Source of the DNA: JBBSOW01 sp038259365
Lineage (GTDB): Bacteria > Actinomycetota > Actinomycetes > Propionibacteriales > Propionibacteriaceae
Reading direction: 5' to 3'
Length of the DNA: 8,218 nucleotides
Assembly (NCBI GenBank): GCA_038259365.1
Contig: JBBSOW010000132.1
Location: forward strand, 1-8,218
Of the stretch, positions 1 through 6,006 are shown piece by piece (position 1 is the first letter of the stretch; each line of letters starts with the position of its first letter). The translations under genes and the position numbers were made by a program. The notes beneath the pieces are model-generated. The model did not search any database. It had not been told where the DNA came from and was given only the letters and a program-made list of their open reading frames with translations.

Positions 1-222
1 GTGCCGCCAGCTCAGGCTGCGCTGGATGAGCGCGTACGCGAGCACAGGCAGGAAGCCGAACAGCACCCGCAGCAGCGTGATCTGCTCGGGCGTGAGAGTC
101 CGGGAGGACCACTTCATGGAGATGAAGTTGCTGCCCCAGATCACTCCCAGGACCACGAAGGCGATCCAGACGGCCCTATTACCTGTGCTGCCCGTCTTGG
201 GCCCATCGGCTTCCGTACTCAC
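1..222 (-). CDS. EamA/DMT-family transporter, N-terminal 74 residues (runs off window)
   Basis: The minus strand reads from a GTG at 222-220 for 74 codons without a stop and leaves the window at base 1. After a hydrophilic start (STEADGPKTGSTGNR) comes a hydrophobic segment at about residues 16-32, ending in WGSNFISMKW, and a second at about 48-66 (LLRVLFGFLPVLAYALI). WGSNF near the end of TM1, followed by a 'TPEQITLLR' stretch entering TM2, is the usual N-terminal pattern of EamA-domain drug/metabolite transporters, which have about 10 TM helices and around 300 residues. These are inner-membrane exporters or importers of small metabolites; the substrate cannot be told from this part. No clear Shine-Dalgarno precedes the GTG, and the frame stays open upstream, so the start is uncertain. 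It faces away from the pseudogene block that follows. Confidence 0.8.
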   Translation of the reverse strand, partial: MSTEADGPKTGSTGNRAVWIAFVVLGVIWGSNFISMKWSSRTLTPEQITLLRVLFGFLPVLAYALIQRSLSWRH

Positions 223-302
223 GAGAGGTAAGTCTGGCTGGTCGGTGGTGCTGGAGCGAACGCCGCTCGTCAGCTTCGAACTACTAAGAGACCGACGATG
301 AC

Positions 303-535
303 TTATCCCGGGGTGGCAGTCTGCACCAGCATGACGTCGCCCTCCCCGCAGGCGTATCCACGCCCAGGCGATATCGCGACGGGGATCGCCGCGGCAGGGT
401 CACGCCGAGAAGTTCACCGTCGTAGTCCACGTTGGGTTGGAGCAGAACCCCGCATCTGGCCTTGCGAAGCTGCTTGGTCCAGTGGCTGTACATACTGCGA
501 AGATCATCGGAGCGGTCGGCCGCGACGTTGGTGTG
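303..535 (-). pseudogene. C-terminal remnant of an FtsK/SpoIIIE (EccC-like) ATPase, frameshifted
   Basis: The minus strand from about 535 reads DDLRSMYSHWTKQLRKARCG, then VLLQPNVDYDGELLGVTLPR, in one frame to about position 390. Homology resumes one frame over (PVAISPGRGYACGEGDVMLVQ) and ends at a TAA at 305-303. 'GVLLQP..D.DGELLGV.LPR...PGRGY' followed by '.LVQ.A' is the typical C-terminal tail of actinobacterial FtsK/SpoIIIE-domain ATPases, including EccC-type type VII secretion motors. The frame offset fits loss of one base within about 387-394. Only about 75 residues remain, with no Walker motifs, so no ATPase function is possible. The upstream part is cut off where the RHS fragment begins on the other strand (about 525-535). 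Family assignment rests on recalled motifs; EccC versus a stand-alone FtsK-like protein cannot be decided. Confidence 0.7.
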
Positions 536-745
536 GGATGCGAACGGCCGGTTGATTCGCCGGTTGCGTGATGGGGTCGGTTTGTCGTGGCCCTATGACG
601 GGGATGGCCGGCGGACCTCCTTCACCGGCGTCCATGGCGAGCAGACCCGCTAGGAGTACGATCTCGCGGGCCGGGTGTCGGCGCTTGATACCCCAGAGCT
701 AGGTCGGGCGGTGATCGAGCGGGACGCGGTCGGGCGGATTGCGTC
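525..745 (+). pseudogene. RHS/YD-repeat protein fragment with in-frame stop
   Basis: Reading frame 3 gives VWDANGRLIRRLRDG, then LSWPYDGDGRRTSF and HGEQTR, a TAG at 651-653, then EYDLAGRVSALDTPELGR and AVIERDAVGRI. The spaced repeats 'D..GR(L/R)' and '(Y)EYDLAGRV' are YD repeats of RHS/polymorphic-toxin shells. The TAG lies where these repeats usually carry Tyr (TR-Y-EYD), so a single base change would explain it. About 72 codons survive, from the repeat core only: there is no signal peptide, no DPxG-type pre-toxin motif and no toxin tip. Homology stops at about 740-746, where KptA homology begins in another frame. This is a non-functional relic; intact family members are usually over 1000 residues. 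Confidence 0.75.
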
Positions 746-1215
746 GATGGCATGCCGGTAGCGGAGTTGGTGGAGTCGCTGCGGCAGAAGCAGCGCTGGT
801 CGGCGCTGGCGGCGGCCGACGTCGAGACCATGGTGTCGTGCGCGGTCAAGAAGCGCTACGAGATCGGCGATGGCCAGATTCGGGAGTTCTACGGTCATTC
901 GGTCCCTAGCCGGATTGAACGCACCGCCGCGATACCTCCGCCCGTGCTGTTTCACGGCACCTCGCCGTCGGCGGCGAAAGCCATTCGCCTGGAAGGGTTC
1001 CGACCCATGCGGCGGCAGTTCGTCCACCTCTCGGCCGACCGTGAGACCGCCCGCACGGTGGGGGAGCGGAGGGGACCAAACCCGGTCCTGCTGCTCATCG
1101 ATACCGTGGCGGGCTCCCAAGCTGGGGTTTCTTCTACCTCAACAACGAGAAAGTATGGCTGGCGGATCCTGTGCCGGCCGAGTTCATCAGCGGGGACGTC
1201 CATGGGGAGGGGTGA
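743..1215 (+). pseudogene. kptA: RNA 2'-phosphotransferase (KptA/Tpt1 family), N-truncated and frameshifted
   Basis: KptA/Tpt1 enzymes use NAD+ to remove the 2'-phosphate left at RNA splice junctions. From about 743 the sequence reads VDGMPVAELVESL, then KKRYEIGDGQIREFYGHSV, PPPVLFHGTSPSAAKAIRLEG, 'PMRRQFVHLSADRETARTVG', RRG and VLLLID, following the family order: DGW.PV, KKRF/IR..QGHS, LYHGT, M.RHHVHLS.D.ETA..VG.RRG. The last part (GFFYLNNEKVWLADPVPAEF) is one frame over and ends at TGA 1213-1215. Restoring one G in the G run at 1124-1127 rejoins the frames. The first ~25-30 residues, including the catalytic Arg-His pair of the LRH motif, are missing; the RHS fragment sits in their place. 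An ATG at 752 opens a 201-codon frame, but its tail past about 1125 is out of frame with KptA. Activity is very unlikely. Confidence 0.8.
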
Positions 1216-1474
1216 GTCGACGCCACGTAGGTGGCCCCCTACGTCTTACTCTTATCCCTTCAAGAGTTTGTGGCTGATGACCCGGCCAATCCTCACCGAA
1301 GAGACTGTCTCGCACGGGCGCTTCGAGGCGGGCCAGCACCTCGATTCCGGCGGATAGCCTCATACAAACGGCGTCGATGATCAACTGGTCTAGAACCTGG
1401 TTGTCCGCGTAGGTGCTGGCCAACTCCAGGTGGGCGAGTGCTTCCCTTAACAAATCCTCCGTCGAGCCTCTCAC
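1187..1474 (-). pseudogene. HepT-like HEPN (DUF86) toxin remnant, broken before the catalytic motif
   Basis: The frame starts at GTG 1474-1472, overlapping the upstream antitoxin stop as GTGA, which implies translational coupling. Residues 1-64 (RGSTEDLLREALAHLELAS, then LDQLIIDAVCMRLSAGIEVL and VRDSLFGEDWP) resemble the helical N-terminal two-thirds of HepT/DUF86 proteins, RNases of MntA/HepT toxin-antitoxin pairs. The expected next element, RNx(I/V)xHGY (the Rx4-6H active site), is absent. The frame continues as unrelated basic residues through a hairpin and into the opposing kptA remnant, stopping at 1187. In the +1 frame at about 1284-1252 there is GRVISHKLLKG and a TAA, possibly a degraded piece of that motif. 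I infer a small deletion or frameshift near 1275-1285 that inactivated the toxin. An intact but divergent HEPN protein is less likely. Confidence 0.6.
1225..1244. terminator. Candidate bidirectional hairpin between convergent remnants
   Basis: Arms ACGTAGG (1225-1231) and CCTACGT (1238-1244) are perfect inverted complements around a 6-nt loop. The hairpin lies just after the KptA stop on plus, and before the end of the broken HepT-like frame on minus, where convergent genes would share a terminator. No strong T-run follows on either strand, so intrinsic termination is only a suggestion. Confidence 0.4.
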
Positions 1475-1941
1475 AATGGCACTGCTTCAGAGCGGATGCG
1501 ATCGCGTAGGTCTGGGCGAAGCGCCGAGTCGGGAACCAAGTCGACCGGCGCGTTCAGCAAGTCGGCAATCCGCTTTTCCAGCCGGCCCAACTGCATCAAA
1601 CTCAGCGGTTTGCGCATTTCGAACAGCAGGTCCACGTCGGATTCTGGGCGATCTTGGCCTGAGGCTACCGAGCCGAACACGCGGACGCGCCGACCGCCTG
1701 CCTCGGCCACCATCTCGCGGATCCGATCGGCGTTACGCCGCAGATTGCGCGCCAGTGGCGTCGTGCCGTGAAACCGAAGTAGCCGCGAGACCTCGGGTTG
1801 GCTCCTGCCGATCTGCTTGCCGATCTGAGCTTGCGTCATGCCCTGGGCCGCCGCCTGCCTGACCGCACGAACGAGCTCGGCGCGTGCTTGGGCGGTGAGC
1901 GCGTCGGTGCGGTGAGCTACCGCCATCAGGTCGGGTGACAC
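1471..1941 (-). CDS. Helix-turn-helix + minimal nucleotidyltransferase (MntA-like) antitoxin
   Basis: 156 residues from GTG 1941. Residues about 35-57 (MTQAQIGKQIGRSQPEVSRL) form a clear helix-turn-helix. Residues 86-108 carry the minimal nucleotidyltransferase motif: VFGS (G90, S91) followed by SDVDLLF (D102, D104), with a further Asp in 'PVDLVPDS' (about D134). MNT proteins paired with HEPN proteins are antitoxins; characterised MntA proteins AMPylate the HepT toxin. Here the partner is the overlapping downstream HepT-like frame, which looks broken, so this may be an orphaned antitoxin. Start choice: GTG 1941 lies 6 nt after a TATAGT -10 and would make a leaderless mRNA. An in-frame ATG at 1926 (MAVAHRTD) is the alternative; neither has a good Shine-Dalgarno. 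The open frame extends upstream into the aldehyde dehydrogenase gene, but that part is out-of-frame shadow. The N-terminal HTH suggests autoregulation at the palindrome just upstream. Confidence 0.85.
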   Translation of the reverse strand: MSPDLMAVAHRTDALTAQARAELVRAVRQAAAQGMTQAQIGKQIGRSQPEVSRLLRFHGTTPLARNLRRNADRIREMVAEAGGRRVRVFGSVASGQDRPESDVDLLFEMRKPLSLMQLGRLEKRIADLLNAPVDLVPDSALRPDLRDRIRSEAVPL

Positions 1942-1947
1942 ATCCCT

Positions 1948-1975
1948 ACTATAGCAATTGCTATAGGACAGTCTA
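1948..1975 (-). promoter_or_regulatory. Promoter and 18-bp palindromic operator of the antitoxin gene
   Basis: CTATAGCAATTGCTATAG at 1949-1966 is a perfect 18-bp palindrome. On minus, TAGACT (1975-1970), a 16-nt spacer and TATAGT (1953-1948) make a reasonable -35/-10 pair, with the predicted start of transcription at or next to the GTG at 1941. The palindrome fills the spacer and overlaps the -10, so a dimer bound there would block RNA polymerase. The HTH protein encoded immediately downstream is the obvious candidate. The site is AT-rich against a GC-rich background. Binding is inferred. Confidence 0.65.
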
Positions 1976-1985
1976 GAGAAGGCCC

Positions 1986-3410
1986 TTAGCCGTTGATGAC
2001 CTGCGGCACGCCCAGCGACTTCAGGCCCTCGACGCCGAACTCGAGCCCGTAGCCGGATCCCTTGACCCCGCCGAACGGGATCATGGGGTGCACGCCGCCG
2101 TGCGAGTTGATCCAGACGGTTCCCGCCTCGATGCGAGCGGCTACCTTGCGTGCTTCCTCGCGATCCCCCCAGACCGAAGCCCCGAGCCCGACGTCGAGGC
2201 CGTTCGCGCTCGCGATGGCGTCTTCGACGTCGGTGTAGCGAACGATCGGTAGCGCGGGTCCGAACTGCTCTTCGTCGACCAGCGCAACTCCGTCGCTCAC
2301 GTCCGCCACCAGGGTGATGGGGTAGAACAGCTCGCCGAGCTCCGTCGACGGCGCCCCGCCGGAGACGATCCGGCCGCCGTTGGCCTTGGCGTCGTCGACG
2401 AGGCGGCTGACGATGTCGAACTGGGACTGGTTCTGGAGCGGGCCGAGCACGTTGTTCTCGTCCAGGCCGTTGCCCATGGGCATCTGGCCGGCGACCTCTG
2501 TGAGGGCGTCGACCACGCCGTCGTAGATCGAGTCGTGCACGTAGAGACGTTTGAGCGCCGCGCACGTCTGCCCGGTGTTGATGAACGCTCCCCAGAAGAG
2601 ATCCTGGGCGATGGCCTTGGGGTCAGTGCCGGGCAGCACGATACCCGCGTCGTTGCCGCCCAATTCCAGGGTCAGGCGGGCCAGGTTGCCGGCGGACGCC
2701 TCGATGATCTTGCGGCCGGTGGCGGTGGATCCGGTGAACATCACCTTGTCGACGTCGGGGTGCGAGGACAGCCGCGCCCCCACCTCGCGGTCACCCGAAA
2801 CGCCGATGAGGACATCCGCGGGCAGCACCTCGTTCATGATCGACAGCATCGCCAGCACGCTGAGCGGGGTGTATTCGCTCGGCTTGACCACCACGGTGTT
2901 GCCCATGCGCAACGCCGGCGCGATCTGCCAGATCGAGATCATCATGGGCCAGTTCCAGGGCCCGATCGCTCCGACGACGCCGATGGCGCGGTAGTGCAGC
3001 TCCGCGTGCACCTCGCCGTCGTCGACGACGACCTCCGCCTCGAGCGGCGTCGCGGCGGTGGCGCGGAGCCACCCGGAGCAAGCGCCCACCTCGAAACGGG
3101 CATTGGGTCCGTTCAGCGGCTTGCCCTGCTCACGCGAAAGGAGCCGAGCGAGCACCTCCGCGTTCTCCTCCAGAGCGTCTGCGGCCTTCATCAACAGTGC
3201 GCTGCGCTCCTCGTGCCCGAGCGCCTCCCAGGCCGGCTGGGCGGCCCTCGCGCGGACGACCGCGGCATCTAGGTCGCCGACGGATTGCTCAGGGGCGCGA
3301 CCCACGACCTCACGAGTGGCGGCGTCCGGGATCTCCCGCCCGCTTCCCTCCGGCGCCTGCACCCGATCCAGCAACGTCAACTCGTCAAGTTCTCCGGTGG
3401 AATCGGACAT
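1986..3410 (-). CDS. NAD(P)-dependent aldehyde dehydrogenase
   Basis: 474 residues, full length for the ALDH superfamily. It oxidises an aldehyde to the acid with NAD(P)+ in the cytosol. All key motifs are present: GPWNWP with the oxyanion Asn N153; KPSE with cofactor Lys K176; the glycine motif FTGSTATG at 225-232; general base Glu E249 in LELGGN; nucleophile Cys C283 in NTGQTC; E381 of EEQFGP; and PFGGVKGSGYG near the C-terminus. The ATG at 3410 has a good Shine-Dalgarno (GAGGGAG, 3424-3418) at 7 nt. The gene is divergent from the FeaR-like regulator and lies in the same cluster as an FAD amine oxidase, so its substrate is probably the aldehyde made by that oxidase. The feaB/feaR pair of phenylethylamine catabolism has the same divergent layout. 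Substrate identity (aromatic aldehyde or aminoaldehyde) cannot be read from the sequence. Confidence 0.92.
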   Translation of the reverse strand: MSDSTGELDELTLLDRVQAPEGSGREIPDAATREVVGRAPEQSVGDLDAAVVRARAAQPAWEALGHEERSALLMKAADALEENAEVLARLLSREQGKPLNGPNARFEVGACSGWLRATAATPLEAEVVVDDGEVHAELHYRAIGVVGAIGPWNWPMMISIWQIAPALRMGNTVVVKPSEYTPLSVLAMLSIMNEVLPADVLIGVSGDREVGARLSSHPDVDKVMFTGSTATGRKIIEASAGNLARLTLELGGNDAGIVLPGTDPKAIAQDLFWGAFINTGQTCAALKRLYVHDSIYDGVVDALTEVAGQMPMGNGLDENNVLGPLQNQSQFDIVSRLVDDAKANGGRIVSGGAPSTELGELFYPITLVADVSDGVALVDEEQFGPALPIVRYTDVEDAIASANGLDVGLGASVWGDREEARKVAARIEAGTVWINSHGGVHPMIPFGGVKGSGYGLEFGVEGLKSLGVPQVING

Positions 3411-3610
3411 CCGTGTACTCCCTCGTCATGAAAGTCACCGCCACGACTGACGGCTATTGCTCCATACTGTAAAGCTGGAACGCGGTCGAGGCTTGTCAGC
3501 GAGTGCTCAATCAATGTCGCAGGATGAACCACCTTCGCGCGGCATCGCAGTGTCGCCGATGCGGGGAACAGATAGAATCACCGTGAGGTCAAGGCACCCC
3601 GGGGGAAGGT
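3411..3610. promoter_or_regulatory. Divergent control region between aldehyde dehydrogenase and AraC-type regulator
   Basis: These 200 bp must hold promoters for both genes. Two related copies lie on plus: AATGTCGC (3513-3520) and AGTGTCGC (3549-3556), 36 bp apart. The second lies inside an inverted repeat, GCATCG (3542-3547) and CGATGC (3557-3562). Similar ATGTCG elements occur upstream of the permease operon. On the aldehyde dehydrogenase side a TACAGTATGG stretch at about 3474-3465 (minus) could hold a -10, but no convincing -35 accompanies it. Sites for the AraC protein are inferred. Confidence 0.45.
3549..3578 (+). promoter_or_regulatory. Candidate promoter of the AraC-type regulator
   Basis: TAGAAT at 3573-3578 is a good -10. 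Counting back 17 nt puts the -35 at GTGTCG (3550-3555), a poor match to TTGACA that coincides with one of the repeated TGTCGC motifs. A weak -35 covered by a regulator site fits an activator-dependent or autoregulated promoter. The predicted leader would be about 25 nt and contains a GGGGGAAGG Shine-Dalgarno at 3601-3609, unusually close to the ATG. Confidence 0.4.
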
Positions 3611-4564
3611 ATGGCCAAGTTCGGCGAGACTAAAGACATCGGTGGGATCCCCCGCGCCCTCGGCCTCGCCGAATGGCGATCCACCATCAACAGATCGTTT
3701 GTCCCCCTGCAGATCGATGAGGTCGACGACATCCCGTTTCGAGGACATCTCGAGGCCACCGCGGTGGAAGACATCACCGTGTTCGAGATCACGGCGACAC
3801 CACACACGGTCACCCGCACGCCAGAACTGATCGGCCGCAGCCGCGGCCGCTACTACAAACTCAGCCTCCAGCTCGTGGGGAACGCGGTTTTGGAACAGGA
3901 CGGCCGCAGTGCCGATCTTCGGCCGGGAGATCTCGCCATCTACGACACCCACCGCCCTTACACATTGAGCTTTCCCGAGAACAACCGGGCGATGGTCATC
4001 ATGTTCCCCCAGGATGTCGTGGATCTCCCGCGAGATGAAGTCTCCCGGGTGACCGCCACCCGGTTCCCCAGCGACGAAGGCCTGGGGCGCGTGGTCAACC
4101 CGTTCTTCGTCGAGCTCGGCCGCAACATGGACCAGATCGAGGGGCCGCATGCCCCACGTCTTGTGCATTCGGCGTTGGACCTGCTTGTCACCATGCTCTC
4201 CCAGGAACTTCGCCGTGACCTCGATCGGGGGTTGGCGCGGTCTCGCGAGGTCCGCGAGTACATCTTGGAACATTTGGGGGATCCACAGCTCAACCCGGCC
4301 GCCATTGCTGCCGCGCACTACGTGTCGACGCGCCACCTGTACACGATCTTCTCCGAGGAGGGGCAGACGGTATCGGCGTGGATCCGTTCTCGGAGACTGG
4401 AACACATTCGGCGAGATCTTGCTGATCCGCTGCTCACGGACCGCCCCGTCTCGGCTATTGCGACGCGTTGGGGGCTCGTCGACGCCGCCCACTTCTCGCG
4501 AGTGTTCCGCGCCGACTTCGGCGAGTCCCCCAGCGCGTATCGCGCACGCCTCACCACGAGCTGA
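3611..4564 (+). CDS. AraC/XylS-family transcriptional regulator, FeaR-like
   Basis: 317 residues. The N-terminal ~200 residues match the AraC-binding-like sensor domain of FeaR/NphR-type regulators (FRGHLEATAVEDITVFEITA, about 43-62; 'LRPGDLAIYDTHRPYTLSF', 103-121). The C-terminal ~110 residues form the double HTH: first helix pair at about 227-250 (AAIAAAHYVSTRHLYTIFSE), linker WIRSRRLEHIRRDL, and second at about 280-303, ending in the signature 'WGLVDAAHFSRVFRADFG.SPSAYR'. FeaR of E. coli activates an amine oxidase and an aldehyde dehydrogenase for phenylethylamine use. Here the gene sits between an aldehyde dehydrogenase (divergent) and an amine oxidase (convergent), which supports an amine-responsive activator role. 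The ligand is unknown. The start at 3611 is the first ATG after a purine-rich ribosome-binding stretch and gives a full sensor domain. Confidence 0.9.
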   Translation: MAKFGETKDIGGIPRALGLAEWRSTINRSFVPLQIDEVDDIPFRGHLEATAVEDITVFEITATPHTVTRTPELIGRSRGRYYKLSLQLVGNAVLEQDGRSADLRPGDLAIYDTHRPYTLSFPENNRAMVIMFPQDVVDLPRDEVSRVTATRFPSDEGLGRVVNPFFVELGRNMDQIEGPHAPRLVHSALDLLVTMLSQELRRDLDRGLARSREVREYILEHLGDPQLNPAAIAAAHYVSTRHLYTIFSEEGQTVSAWIRSRRLEHIRRDLADPLLTDRPVSAIATRWGLVDAAHFSRVFRADFGESPSAYRARLTTS

Positions 4565-4571
4565 TTCCGAC

Positions 4572-4594
4572 CCGGCGAGGCCTGCCCGCGCCGG
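4572..4594. terminator. Candidate shared terminator between convergent genes
   Basis: The 35-bp gap between the regulator stop (4564) and the amine oxidase stop (4600) contains CCGGCG (4572-4577) and CGCCGG (4589-4594), a GC-only 6-bp stem around 11 nt. There is no T-run. Position favours a bidirectional terminator; the short stem and expected background of such repeats in GC-rich DNA weaken it. Confidence 0.35.
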
Positions 4595-4599
4595 TGGGG

Positions 4600-5943
4600 T
4601 CAGTGGCCGGCGGCTCGTAGTTCAGCGATCACCCGGCGAGCGGTGGTGATACCCGTCTCGATGGCGCCATCGACGACCACCCCGTTCCAGCCCTTGGCAA
4701 TATCGGCGCCAGCAAAGTAAAGCCGCGAATCGGTGTCGTGGAAGTGGTGCCAGCCGTTGGTGAACTGGCCCGATTTGATGGTCGCCCAGGTTTCCCCGCT
4801 CCACTTGTCGGCCACCCAGTCGTAGCCGTCGGTCTCGACGACGTCGAGGTCGGGCCGCCACGCGCGCACCAGTTCCTGCACCTGCTCGACGTCGTGGAGA
4901 TCGATCAGCGTGTGATCGTAGCCGAATCCCACCAGGATGGTCGTGTCGTCGTCCAGGAAGTACTCGCTCTTGATCATGGCCAGAGTGTTGCCCCTGGGAG
5001 CGGTGGCGATGATGGAGTGGTGGCCCTTGACCTTGATCCAGATCTTGAAGCCGGTGCTGTTCGTTCCCTCCTCTACCACCGAGCGCATGGCCTCGGGTAG
5101 TGCGGGAGCGAAATTCAGGTGCTTCATCGCGCCGATGGGGGCGGTGACGATGACCGCGTCGGCGGTGCGGGTGCTGCCGTCTTCGAAGGTGAGGGTCGCA
5201 GCGGTTTCGGAGTGCTCCACCGTGGTCACCGCGGTGTTGAGGTGAATCGGGCCGCGCACATCCTTACCCATGGCGTTGTAGAGACCCTGCATGCCGTTGG
5301 TCAGCTTGAACTTCAGGGTTTGTTCGTCGAGCAAGCCCAGCTGGTGGTGCGAGAGCGACGCCCAGTGCTTGGCCATCAACGGCGACGCCGTGGCGGTGTT
5401 GCCGTTGTAGCCCGCAGACCAGTAGGCGTCGCACACGTCGATCTCCTCCTGGCTGAAGGATCCGTCCCGCAGCGCATCCAGGACGCTGCCGTGGTCGGCG
5501 GCGCGCATCCGCTCGGGGACGTCGGCGGGTCCGTCGTATTCAGGGCTCAACACGTACAGCGGATCGTGCGGGTAGGGGAAGAACTCGTCCGAGCCCTCGA
5601 AGATCTTGCTCTGCGGCCGCTGCAGGGTTTCGTCGAGCTGCTGCTCCGGCCCCTCGCGCACTTCGCCGTCGGTGATCCAGTAGGCACGGTCATAGTCCGG
5701 GCTCGGAACGAGCGTCTGCCCGTACCGGGCGATCTCTGTCCAGACGAAGGGTTGCATCCAGTGCACCCACGTGGCCCCGAGTTCAAGGGGATGCCCCATC
5801 CGCTCTTCGGTCCAGGCGCGGCCGCCGATGCGGTCTCGCGCCTCGAAGACTTCCACCTCGAATCCAGCGGCCTCCAGTTCTCGAGTGGCCACGAGCCCGG
5901 CGAATCCGGCGCCAACGACAAATACCTTGGGTGTTGCAGACAT
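4600..5943 (-). CDS. FAD-dependent amine oxidase (flavin monoamine oxidase family)
   Basis: 447 residues, normal for the family. It oxidatively deaminates an amine to an aldehyde, releasing NH3 (or an amine) and H2O2. The N-terminus is a classical FAD-binding Rossmann fold: VFVVGAGFAGLVA (GxGxxG, residues 11-16), E34 in VFEARDRIGGR for the ribose, and the GG motif at 40-41. 'LELGATWVHWMQP' (54-65) is the conserved flavin-contact loop. K300 in GFKIWIKV is a plausible counterpart of the flavin-site lysine. The C-terminal FAD motif is 'LYFAGADIAKGWNGVVVDGAIETG' (408-431). No Cys occurs in this C-terminal motif, so FAD is probably non-covalent. There is no signal peptide, so it is cytosolic. A Shine-Dalgarno AGGAAGG (5959-5953) lies 9 nt before the ATG. 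It follows the permease by 63 nt in the same operon. Putrescine oxidase-like or arylalkylamine oxidase roles are both possible. Confidence 0.9.
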   Translation of the reverse strand: MSATPKVFVVGAGFAGLVATRELEAAGFEVEVFEARDRIGGRAWTEERMGHPLELGATWVHWMQPFVWTEIARYGQTLVPSPDYDRAYWITDGEVREGPEQQLDETLQRPQSKIFEGSDEFFPYPHDPLYVLSPEYDGPADVPERMRAADHGSVLDALRDGSFSQEEIDVCDAYWSAGYNGNTATASPLMAKHWASLSHHQLGLLDEQTLKFKLTNGMQGLYNAMGKDVRGPIHLNTAVTTVEHSETAATLTFEDGSTRTADAVIVTAPIGAMKHLNFAPALPEAMRSVVEEGTNSTGFKIWIKVKGHHSIIATAPRGNTLAMIKSEYFLDDDTTILVGFGYDHTLIDLHDVEQVQELVRAWRPDLDVVETDGYDWVADKWSGETWATIKSGQFTNGWHHFHDTDSRLYFAGADIAKGWNGVVVDGAIETGITTARRVIAELRAAGH

Positions 5944-5974
5944 GTGTTCAGGCCTTCCTGTGCATGTGGTGGAC

Positions 5975-5990
5975 CGCTCGGCACCGAGCG
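5975..5990. other. Intercistronic hairpin between permease and amine oxidase
   Basis: CGCTCGGCACCGAGCG is a near-complete dyad: a 6-bp stem (5975-5980 with 5985-5990) closing a 4-nt loop. It lies in the 63-nt gap between the permease stop and the oxidase Shine-Dalgarno. On the transcribed strand no U-run follows, so a mRNA processing or stability element is as likely as attenuation. Confidence 0.4.
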
Positions 5991-6006
5991 AGAGGATCGG
6001 TGAGGA

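Noticed and set aside
525..1215. RHS shell fused to a KptA-like toxin tip as a single polymorphic toxin
   Set aside because: The two parts are in different frames, no pre-toxin motif lies between them, and the KptA part begins mid-domain as in an ordinary kptA gene that lost its 5' end.
1942..2565. Upstream extension of the HTH-nucleotidyltransferase frame through the aldehyde dehydrogenase gene (a 364-codon open frame)
   Set aside because: The extra residues are Arg/Gly-rich, have no domain and lie out of frame inside a clearly real dehydrogenase gene on the same strand.
3578..4492. Minus-strand open frame of 304 codons opposite the AraC regulator
   Set aside because: It is antisense to a gene with complete AraC motifs, and its product shows no recognisable domain.
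5119..6003. Plus-strand open frame of 294 codons opposite the amine oxidase
   Set aside because: Antisense shadow of a well-supported flavoenzyme in high-GC DNA; His/Gly/Val-rich translation without domains.
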